Of a stretch of DNA of 64,000 nucleotides, positions 39,701 through 45,887 are shown piece after piece. The notes below the pieces were generated by a model. That model saw only the letters and a list, made by a program, of their open reading frames with translations. It searched no databases and was not told the origin of the DNA. The DNA lies in contig NC_009436.1 of NCBI RefSeq assembly GCF_000016325.1, positions 1,612,001 to 1,676,000 on the forward strand, read 5' to 3'. Position 1 is the stretch's first letter, and each line of letters opens with the position of its first letter. This DNA comes from Enterobacter sp. 638 (GTDB taxonomy: Bacteria > Pseudomonadota > Gammaproteobacteria > Enterobacterales > Enterobacteriaceae). A program made the translations under genes and the position numbers.

Positions 39701-39904
39701 TTCCCGCTCAATAAGCGAAACGACGGAGGTATTCATCACATCCGGGCTAGCGCCAGGATAGCTGACCGAGATAATAATACCCGGCGGCGCAACAGCGGGA
39801 TATTGCGCTACCGGCAGACGAGGTATAGACAGCAGCCCCGTCAGGACAATAAACAGCGCAATGACCCAGGCGAAAACGGGGCGTTCAATAAAGAAATGCG
39901 GCAT
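36788..39904 (-). CDS. RND efflux pump inner-membrane subunit (HAE-1, AcrB/MexB type)
   Basis: The 1038-residue protein has the AcrB layout: TM1 after MPHFFIERPVFAWV, two large periplasmic loops, and 12 helices. Proton-relay residues are present: the paired Asp in IIVDDAIVVVENVER (TM4) and Lys in GLSAKNAILIIEFA (TM10). Such pumps export amphiphilic drugs by proton antiport together with a membrane fusion protein and TolC. No fusion-protein gene lies on either side, which is unusual; AcrD in E. coli has the same solitary layout and uses AcrA. An AdeRS-like two-component system lies 1.2 kb upstream and could control it. The start ATG gives the standard N terminus. Confidence 0.9.
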   Translation of the reverse strand: MPHFFIERPVFAWVIALFIVLTGLLSIPRLPVAQYPAVAPPGIIISVSYPGASPDVMNTSVVSLIEREISGVDNLLYFESSSDTTGMASITVTFKPGTDIKLAQMDLQNQIKIVEPRLPQAVRQNGLTVEAANSGFLMMVGLKSQTGEYQEADLSDYFARNLTDELRRVPGVGKVQLFGGEKALRIWLDPMKLHSHGLSVTDVLTAVSQQNVIVSPGRTGDEPAIPGQGVTYPITVRGQLSSVEAFSQITIKSLTSGARLKLSDIARVESGLQSYAFGIRENGMPATAAAIQLSPGANAISTASGIRSRLAELSSVLPEGMEFTVPFDTAPFVKLSIMKVVETFAEAMVLVFLVMLLFLHKIRCTLIPAIVAPVALLGTFTVMLLSGYSINILTMFGMVLAIGIIVDDAIVVVENVERLMEEKNLSPKEATREAMHEITPAIIGITLVLTAVFIPMGFASGSVGIIYRQFCISVAVSILLSAFLALTLTPALCATLLKPHHVGQSKGKSFSAWFNTRFHTLTSFYASGLGFVLKRTGRMMMLYAALCVALYAGLSSLASSFLPDEDQGYFMSSIQLPSDATMQRTLKVVKQFEDEIAQQQAIESNIMILGFGFSGSGPNSAMAFTTLKNWKKREGRSAQDEADHIQSKMESVPDAVTMSLLPPAISDMGTSSGFTYYLQDRGGKGHQALKNAADELVQRANKSGQLSDVYIDGLPEGTSLTLNVDREKAEAMGVSFDEINQTISVAMGSNYVNDYTNKGRVQQVIIQADAPYRMQPEHVLALSVKNRLGEMLPLSSFVTLSWNVAPQQLMRYQGYPSIRITGSASAGESTGTAMNAMEMLAKDLPAGFAGEWAGSSLQEKESASQLPGLIVLSMLVVFMVLAALYESWSVPFAVMLVVPLGLLGAVLAVTVANMTNDVFFKVGLITLIGLSAKNAILIIEFARQLIHQGHNVIEATLMASKQRLRPILMTSLAFTLGVVPLMLAKGASDSTQHAIGTGVFGGMISGTLLAIFFVPVFFVVITRFIETRRKNRESKVQL

Positions 39905-40335
39905 CAGATAAACTTCCAGTCAACTCACAAAACGTTCAAATTAATTACAATGATTCATGCGATAAATGGGTCTCATCGTCGGTCGAGACCCGTTTATCGA
40001 TATCTCTGAGTTGAGAGAATTTTGACGAAGCGCAAGTCTTTTTAACGAGATGGCAACCCCGGAGGCTTCAGGTATGTAGTGGGTATCTTTATAAATCATG
40101 AGGATGTCATCTTAAGAATCTGAAAATGAAAAAACGCGCCTTTGGCTAAACCTCTTTGCCTGACGCATATCACTCAGTGCAAAGAGACGTGTAAATGTAG
40201 AGAATGCAAAGTATATGATGTGGATATTGGCCCGGTATGAGCGAATTGTGGAGGAAATGTGGAGATAAATGATACTGGCGAAAGTCTTCACGTATCGCCG
40301 TCTCTGCAAAAGACATTATTTTTAATGTGTGAAAG
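39905..40335. other. Gene-free stretch upstream of the RND pump, with a long inverted repeat
   Basis: The 431 bases hold no convincing coding frame and no remnant of a membrane fusion protein that I can see. The notable item is a 14-base inverted repeat with one mismatch (39961-39974 and 39985-39998), 57 bases before the pump ATG. Promoter elements were not assigned. Confidence 0.6.
39961..39998. repeat. Inverted repeat upstream of the RND pump gene
   Basis: GATAAATGGGTCTC (39961-39974) and GAGACCCGTTTATC (39985-39998) are complementary except for one position, with a 10-base spacer. No T-run follows on either strand, so it is more like an operator or an mRNA leader hairpin than a terminator. 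Confidence 0.6.
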
Positions 40336-40722
40336 TCAAATCATTCTCATAGAGAGATATAATGGCGTACCGCAAAAGAAGATCATCAAAAAACACTCAT
40401 AATAAAATAGCAAATCATAGATATCTGGCTTTGAGTTCATGAGCATGTTAAACGCAAAAACAATATAAATAAGCATCACGAAAACACTCATCGTGACGAT
40501 CGCTAATTCCTTTAGTGCGCCGGGTTTTCTTTGAATAATGAGAAAGAAAAAACTCAGGGCGATGCAGGCATAAACCAGCGGTGAGGCAGGTACGGTGGCA
40601 GCAACTTTCTCTTCAACAGTGTGCACCAAAGAGAGCCAGAAATAGAGCAGCGCCCATGATACCAGTGCAAATAAAATACAGGCACTCACGGTTGTTAGAA
40701 GACTATTTCTGATGATGTTCAT
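40336..40722 (-). CDS. Hypothetical membrane protein
   Basis: The start is placed at ATG 40722 (MNIIRNSLLTTVSACILF), six bases after AAGGAT, giving 128 residues; eight more codons upstream are open. Four hydrophobic helices are seen, near residues 8-30, 45-62, 70-90 and 100-125. I do not recognise the family. It lies between the pump and the two-component system and may belong to the same regulon, but nothing in the sequence shows its function. Confidence 0.6.
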   Translation of the reverse strand: MNIIRNSLLTTVSACILFALVSWALLYFWLSLVHTVEEKVAATVPASPLVYACIALSFFFLIIQRKPGALKELAIVTMSVFVMLIYIVFAFNMLMNSKPDIYDLLFYYECFLMIFFCGTPLYLSMRMI

Positions 40723-41091
40723 TATCCTTGACCTGATACTCAACAATATTAATGTGTTGACGCGTAAAATGTTTTTCCGAAAGCATACGGTGACGATTAA
40801 TGAGGGCTTTACACCCCGATCCTCATTAACGATTGAGGATTATCCCATGAGAGTGTTGATGGTATATTCCGTTATTGTGTAGCGAGTGTGGAGCGCAGTC
40901 TCTGCCCGCGAATAATAATTTATAGTGAAGGTGAAACTTTTATTAAATGTAATGGTCTCACGTCGATAGATAGTCAAAAAATATAAAGATGTACAAGCAA
41001 AATCATGGTTTTATTATATTGCTTAATAAAAACTCAACCTGCTCTTTTTAAGATAAAATACAGACAAATACCGATGCTCATGGAAAATAAA
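40723..41091. promoter_or_regulatory. Regulatory gap between membrane protein and response regulator genes
   Basis: This 369-base AT-rich gap has no supported gene. A perfect 9-bp inverted repeat, TTAATGAGG (40797-40805) and CCTCATTAA (40821-40829), is followed at once by a third related half-site, GATTGAGG (40831-40838). This clustering suggests binding by a dimeric regulator, perhaps the adjacent response regulator. Confidence 0.5.
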
Positions 41092-41796
41092 ATGAACAGA
41101 AACAATCTTATCATTGTTGCTGAAGATGATGATGAAATTGCCGACATACTGATTAGCTACTTACATCGAGCGGGTATGAAAACCTTCAGGGCTCAAGATG
41201 GCGAGCAGGCAATCACTCTTGCTCGCCTGCATAAACCGGACCTGATGTTGCTGGATATTCATCTGCCTGTTTATGATGGATGGAACGTTCTGACCACTAT
41301 CCGAAAAGAGAGCAATGTGCCGGTTATCATGGTCACAGCACTCGATCAGGACGTGGATAAACTGATGGGCCTGAGGCTCGGGGCCGATGATTATGTGATT
41401 AAACCTTTCAATCCTTCCGAGGTTATCGCAAGGGTTGAAGCGGTTCTTCGTAGAACCCGTCCGAACGCAGAAGTCGCGAATTCCAGACCATTAAGAACGT
41501 CTTTCCTGACCATTTATCCAGAAGACTTTTACGTGGAAATTACGGTCGCGGGTGAGGAGGTTACGCCTGTGTTGACCACGACTGAGTTTAAGCTCCTGAC
41601 GCATCTGGCCAGGAACCCCAGAAAAGTCTGCTCACGCGAAGAATTACTTGATGCCTGTTTACCTGAAGGCGATTCACTTGATCGTACCGTGGACAGCCAC
41701 ATGAGTAAGCTTCGGAAAAAGCTAGAAAACGCGGGGCTTAAAGGCGTCCCGGAAAGTATCAGAGGACTTGGCTATCGGTTGGGTGAGAATAAATGA
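41092..41796 (+). CDS. OmpR/PhoB-type response regulator, AdeR-like
   Basis: The start is placed at ATG 41092 (MNRNNLIIVAEDDDE), after GGAAAATAA, giving 234 residues; in-frame ATGs at 41074 and 41080 are alternatives. The receiver domain has Asp12/Asp13, phosphoacceptor Asp55 (LLLDIHLP) and a Lys in VIKPFNP. The winged-helix domain ends with DRTVDSHMSKLRKKLE and GLGYRLG. The stretch TALDQDVDKLMGLRLGADD is very close to AdeR, the regulator of the AdeABC RND pump in Acinetobacter. Its stop overlaps the kinase ATG (ATGA). Confidence 0.88.
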   Translation: MNRNNLIIVAEDDDEIADILISYLHRAGMKTFRAQDGEQAITLARLHKPDLMLLDIHLPVYDGWNVLTTIRKESNVPVIMVTALDQDVDKLMGLRLGADDYVIKPFNPSEVIARVEAVLRRTRPNAEVANSRPLRTSFLTIYPEDFYVEITVAGEEVTPVLTTTEFKLLTHLARNPRKVCSREELLDACLPEGDSLDRTVDSHMSKLRKKLENAGLKGVPESIRGLGYRLGENK

Positions 41797-42869
41797 ATAA
41801 AGAAGCCATTCTCAGTCGTCAAATATTGACGTATATGCTTTCGCTGACCTTCATTATTATTGTTATCGCCATATTGGGGTCCTGGTTATTTTATAGTTTT
41901 TTGATTGATTATCTTCCGGGGGGCGGCCTCGCAGCAAATGAAGATGAGATGACCCTCCTGGACTGGACATGGATCGCGGTCGCCTCAGCCATCAGCCTGG
42001 CCGTTTCACTCTTCTTCACCGTTAAACTCTCATCAAGAATACTGACGCCACTGAATGCAGTCGCATACAGTCTGAAACAAATATCGAAAGGGAATCTTGA
42101 CGCAAGGGCATCTTGTACGAACTCTCAGCTGGGAGAAATGAATAATCTCGTCAATGATTTCAACGATATGGCTGAGAAATTGCAGAAGTTGGATGTCCAG
42201 CGGAATTTATGGAATGCTGCCATTGCGCATGAGCTGAGGACGCCTGTGACGATTCTTCGTGGGAGGCTTCAGGGGCTGGTTGACGGTGTGTTCGAGCCAG
42301 ACCCAGCACTCTTCAGAAATCTGCTCAAGCAAACCGAAGGTCTGACTAATTTAATTGAGGATCTTCGGGTTGTCAGTTCCTCCGGAGGCGCCGATTATTC
42401 GCTCAAACTCCGTGAGATCGATCTCGAAGAAACCATCAGGAATGCACTGGAAAACTTCTTACCAGAATTTCAGCGTAAGCAATTTACGCTCATAACTGAA
42501 TTGAAATCTCAGCATTGTGTCTGCGATCCTTTACGTATTATTCAGTGTCTGACCGTTCTTTTTGATAATGCATTAAAATATTCCACATCACGAACGCTTA
42601 TTATAAAAAACGGCTCGTATGGGAAAGATAATTTCATCCTCGTTCAGGATAAAGGCCCTGGAATTCCTGAGGAATTCCAGGGGGATTTATTTCAGCCCTT
42701 CCAGCGGGGAGAACTTGCACGAAATATTAACCCGGAGGGATGTGGGTTAGGGTTATCTGTGGTCAGAGCCATTATGCTCGCCCACAAAGGGAATGCGAGC
42801 TACAAACTCACGCGAGACAACCACTCAGTTTTTGAGTTGTCCTGGCCCGTTCTTGAGTGCAAAAAGTAG
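41793..42869 (+). CDS. Sensor histidine kinase, AdeS-like
   Basis: The 358-residue kinase has two transmembrane helices (about 13-38 and 58-77) with only about 20 residues between them, so the periplasmic sensor is minimal. A HAMP domain (about 79-131), the phosphoacceptor His146 in AIAHELRTPVTILRGRLQG, and ATP-binding boxes DNALKYS, DKGPGIP and GCGLGLSVV follow. The H-box and following residues resemble AdeS. The short loop suggests it senses within or near the membrane. It is translationally coupled to the response regulator and ends in a palindromic terminator. Confidence 0.88.
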   Translation: MNKEAILSRQILTYMLSLTFIIIVIAILGSWLFYSFLIDYLPGGGLAANEDEMTLLDWTWIAVASAISLAVSLFFTVKLSSRILTPLNAVAYSLKQISKGNLDARASCTNSQLGEMNNLVNDFNDMAEKLQKLDVQRNLWNAAIAHELRTPVTILRGRLQGLVDGVFEPDPALFRNLLKQTEGLTNLIEDLRVVSSSGGADYSLKLREIDLEETIRNALENFLPEFQRKQFTLITELKSQHCVCDPLRIIQCLTVLFDNALKYSTSRTLIIKNGSYGKDNFILVQDKGPGIPEEFQGDLFQPFQRGELARNINPEGCGLGLSVVRAIMLAHKGNASYKLTRDNHSVFELSWPVLECKK

Positions 42870-42877
42870 AAGGGCAG

Positions 42878-42899
42878 AGCAGGTTTAATTAAACCTGCT
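42878..42899. terminator. Perfect 22-base palindrome, two-way terminator
   Basis: An 11-bp arm (AGCAGGTTTAA) meets its complement with no spacer, between the convergent kinase and TupA-like genes. It includes the stop codon of the latter (42885-42887). It is likely a shared terminator, although T-runs are short. Confidence 0.6.
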
Positions 42900-43799
42900 T
42901 TGAGCCGATGGTAAATTCCACATTTCGCCTAACTTAGCATCCCAGATCACGGGGGTAATTTTAAGCTTCCCACGTTTAGGACTTAAGGTTATCTCGCTAA
43001 AGTAAATTTCATCACCCTTCAGCATTAAATCGACACGGCAATAGTCAATATCCTTTGCTAACTCTTGAGCTGCCGTTATCGCGTTATGGAATAAATTGGG
43101 CTCCGGAATAGCCTGCGGAGTATTGGGATATTCCATCTGAAAAGGTTGCAGATTCCATGAACGGTCGTAGACATTAATAAATTCATTTCCGCTCTCATCC
43201 GTGAAGTCTGCTTCTAGAAAACACGCGACACCATGGAAACAATGTATTCTTAACATTTCTGGCGTACTGTTTTTAGCCTGTCCGAAAAATATATCGATAA
43301 ACGGCTCGCATAGAATGACCGGCTTTATGGATTTATACTGCCACTCTCGGGTTGTATAATACATGTTTTTCTTGAGTGCCAGTTTAAGCCTGTTTAATGC
43401 TTTCACAGGGCTGAATTTTTTTCTGTCTTTGCAGATTACAACGCTGCCACTGTCATGATTACATTTCAAAACGAACTTTTCGGGCAGTTGATTGAAATTG
43501 ATCTCTTCTACTTTTTTGTAGATGCCAATCAAGGGCACAGTTTTGACCAACCGCGTGCGCGCATGGACATATTCTCGTACTGCCAGTTTATCAGCGAGTA
43601 AGGTATACAATTCATTATGATCGAAGACAAGTCGGTGGCAAATCTTCTCATTCAGGGTTTCTGGTTTTTTTAAATTCGAATGCCTTCCGGATATTTTATT
43701 CAGAGCGGTAGTATGATAATTCAGGTCTGTAATGAAAAACACGCGACATTTCCTGATTAAATACTCGGTGTATTTCAGTATGTAATTTACGCTGTTCAT
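42885..43799 (-). CDS. TupA-like ATP-grasp protein
   Basis: The start is placed at ATG 43799 (MNSVNYILKYTEYLIRK), with AGGGGG before it, giving 304 residues. Features of the ATPgrasp_TupA family are visible: LKKPETLNEKICHRLVFD, KFVLKCNHDSGSVVICKD (phosphate-binding stretch), and DYCRVDLMLKGDEIYFSEITLSP near the end with metal-binding acidic residues. Members are linked to teichuronopeptide or capsule/LPS decoration, joining an amino acid or sugar acid by ATP-dependent ligation. There are no glycan genes around it. Low GC content suggests acquisition. The substrate is unknown. Confidence 0.75.
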   Translation of the reverse strand: MNSVNYILKYTEYLIRKCRVFFITDLNYHTTALNKISGRHSNLKKPETLNEKICHRLVFDHNELYTLLADKLAVREYVHARTRLVKTVPLIGIYKKVEEINFNQLPEKFVLKCNHDSGSVVICKDRKKFSPVKALNRLKLALKKNMYYTTREWQYKSIKPVILCEPFIDIFFGQAKNSTPEMLRIHCFHGVACFLEADFTDESGNEFINVYDRSWNLQPFQMEYPNTPQAIPEPNLFHNAITAAQELAKDIDYCRVDLMLKGDEIYFSEITLSPKRGKLKITPVIWDAKLGEMWNLPSAQSRFN

Positions 43800-43906
43800 G
43801 GTTCCCCCTAAGCACAATGAACAGTGTGCCGGAGGATAATTGATTTATAATGTTCGGATTATGGATGGGGTGTGGAGTCAGGGCGCTCTACTGAGCGCCA
43901 TCAGTC

Positions 43907-44695
43907 TTATACGATGTGGTCCGGAATAATCTCATCTTTTCGCAGCGTTAATACTTCAAAACCGTCTGCGGTCACAGCGATAGTATGTTCCCATTGGGCC
44001 GAGAGTTTTTTATCCCGGGTCACGACCGTCCAACCGTCTTTTTTGGTTTTTATTTTGCTGCTGCCCTGATTGACCATCGGTTCGATGGTAAAAACCATCC
44101 CTTCCTGCAACACTTCGCCCGTCCCGGGTTTACCGTAGTGCAGCACCGTCGGTTCCTCATGCATCTCTTTGCCTATCCCGTGCCCACAATATTCCCTGAC
44201 AACGCTATAGCCGCATTTTTCAACATGCGTCTGGATGGCGTGTCCAATGTCTCCCAACCTCGCACCCGGTTTTACCGTTTTAATGCCGAGCCACATGGCT
44301 TCCCATGTTTTTTCGACCAACCGACGCACCAGCGGAGAGACATCTCCGATGAGGTACATTTTGCTGGAATCCGCTATCAGGCCCTCTTTCTCCAGCGTGA
44401 TATCGACATTGACGATAGCGCCAGATTTAAGGTGTTCGTTCGCTTTCGGGATGCCGTGACACACGACTTCATTCACCGAAGTATTCAGTACATAAGGATA
44501 ATCGTATTGACCTTTGCTGGCGGGGCGGGACTGTAACGTATCAACAATAAATGCCTCTGCACGATTATTGATTTCCAGGGTGGTCACGCCCGGCACAATA
44601 AAGGTGTCCAGCATTTCGAATACGGAAGCAAGCAACGCGCCCGCATGGCGCTGTCGGGCGAGTTCATCAGCAGTTTTAATGGGAATTGATGGCAT
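43907..44695 (-). CDS. Type I methionine aminopeptidase paralogue
   Basis: The 262-residue enzyme has all five metal ligands of E. coli MetAP: Asp98 (NVDIT), Asp109 (ADSSKM), His172 (CGHGIG), Glu205 (TIEPMV) and Glu236 (QWEHT). It should remove N-terminal Met from proteins in the cytoplasm. The housekeeping map gene lies next to rpsB-tsf in enterobacteria, so this is a second copy. Its start overlaps the end of a ParD-like gene by 20 bases, so the two are translated together. Confidence 0.92.
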   Translation of the reverse strand: MPSIPIKTADELARQRHAGALLASVFEMLDTFIVPGVTTLEINNRAEAFIVDTLQSRPASKGQYDYPYVLNTSVNEVVCHGIPKANEHLKSGAIVNVDITLEKEGLIADSSKMYLIGDVSPLVRRLVEKTWEAMWLGIKTVKPGARLGDIGHAIQTHVEKCGYSVVREYCGHGIGKEMHEEPTVLHYGKPGTGEVLQEGMVFTIEPMVNQGSSKIKTKKDGWTVVTRDKKLSAQWEHTIAVTADGFEVLTLRKDEIIPDHIV

Positions 44696-44894
44696 TGATC
44701 ACCTCCATTAAACGGTCAGAGCCAGATTTCAGCATCATCATTTTAATTTGCTGATAGTTAAGCTCCGGGTAAAGCTCACTCATCATTCCCAGGCGGATCC
44801 AATATTCAGCCTGTGCATTCACTGAACGTGACATGGCTTTGCTGGCATCACGGACATCTTCATGCAACAAGTCAGAAATTTTCACAATACCCAT
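44676..44894 (-). CDS. ParD-like family protein
   Basis: Starting at ATG 44894 (MGIVKISDLLHEDVRDASKAM), eight bases after GGAG, the protein has 72 residues. It has a ribbon-helix-helix-like beginning (VKISDLLHEDVRDASKAMSRSVNAQAEYWIRLG in separate parts) typical of the ParD_like family, which is usually linked to antitoxins. Its partner is the overlapping methionine aminopeptidase, not a ParE toxin. It may bind DNA and control the pair, but this is untested. Confidence 0.75.
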   Translation of the reverse strand: MGIVKISDLLHEDVRDASKAMSRSVNAQAEYWIRLGMMSELYPELNYQQIKMMMLKSGSDRLMEVINAINSH

Positions 44895-45035
44895 AGTATA
44901 CACTCCGTAATATTATATATATAAAGCGTATATCTTTCGCAGGCGGATGTCATGGTGAATTTGGCGGCAGGTTAAGATCCTTTACGTCGAAAAGACGCCA
45001 GAAGCGGCGGACGTAAGGTCTACCCGGAGGAAATA

Positions 45036-45512
45036 TTAACCAGTTATCGTCTTGCTCATGTTAAATCCCGTTACCCCAAAACCCATGGCTTCGTAGACGT
45101 GGCGGGCACGGGCGTTGTCTCCAGCAACTCGCAGTCTGATATGTTCAAAACCCTGTTCCTGCAACATCTGTTCAAACGCGCGCAGCGCCTGTTTGCCCAG
45201 ACCTTGTCCCTGGCACGCGTTGAAGATATGAAAATCGTAGATGAAGGCTGTGCGCGTAGCCGAATCCGGTTTGTACCACAGGTAGCCAACATGGCTGTCC
45301 AGTTCATCCTGTTGGATAAACAGACACAGCAAAACCTGTCCGGAGGTATTAACGCCATCAGGAAGATCGGTAGCGATTTCCTGTTTTGCTTTTGCAAGGG
45401 ATTCATCAGCAGAAAGTCGATAATTCGAGGCAATTTCCTGTGCATAATCTGGAATGAAATAGTCCAGATAGCCTGAAAATTCCTTTTCATGCATAGGGCG
45501 AAGTACGATCAT
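45036..45512 (-). CDS. GNAT family N-acetyltransferase
   Basis: The 158-residue protein shows the GNAT core: VGYLWYKPD, IYDFHIFNACQGQGLGKQALRAFEQ (acetyl-CoA P-loop QGQGLG at about residues 109-114), and LRVAGDNARARHVYEAMGF. Substrate is unknown. An open frame in another register on the same strand (45071-45490) is a shadow. Confidence 0.85.
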   Translation of the reverse strand: MIVLRPMHEKEFSGYLDYFIPDYAQEIASNYRLSADESLAKAKQEIATDLPDGVNTSGQVLLCLFIQQDELDSHVGYLWYKPDSATRTAFIYDFHIFNACQGQGLGKQALRAFEQMLQEQGFEHIRLRVAGDNARARHVYEAMGFGVTGFNMSKTITG

Positions 45513-45565
45513 GGGGAAACCCTTTTATTGCATCTGGCAGGATAAAATATCTTCCAGACCTGTGA

Positions 45566-45709
45566 TTAATCATGGGAAATAATGCTCAGAGCGTTATCTT
45601 TAGCGACCGAAACAATAGCATAACCATTGCGATGATAATCATCGCCATCACTATACTGAGAGTGCGCATGACGGCCTGAACGGATAATAGCAAGTGTCTG
45701 ATGGTTCAT
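45566..45709 (-). CDS. Possible small hypothetical protein (47 residues)
   Basis: A frame from ATG 45709 reads MNHQTLAIIRSGRHAHSQYS and ends NALSIISHD, with AGAAGGTG seven bases before the ATG. The frame is open upstream to 45820 but without a comparable start signal. I do not recognise it. It is soluble and rich in His, Ser and Asp. The ribosome binding site is the main support. Confidence 0.4.
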   Translation of the reverse strand: MNHQTLAIIRSGRHAHSQYSDGDDYHRNGYAIVSVAKDNALSIISHD

Positions 45710-45887
45710 GCTATGACACCTTCTTTTAGATGCCCACCGTATAGCTGGATGTCGGGTTTCGTTTAACGTTTTCACAGCGAATACAGTCGAGGGAATATTG
45801 TACGACCTACGTTCAATCAATCACGCTCAACAATAGGCCTCATTACGAGGCCTGTATCTTTGAGGGCATCCCAAACCATTCATTCAA

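Noticed and set aside
40112..40309. 65-codon frame on the minus strand upstream of the RND pump
   Set aside because: It lacks a ribosome binding site, has an odd composition and no domain.
39905..40335. Possible remnant of a membrane fusion protein gene before the RND pump
   Set aside because: No lipoyl-like or adaptor motifs were found in any frame; the frames present are short and unlike the family.
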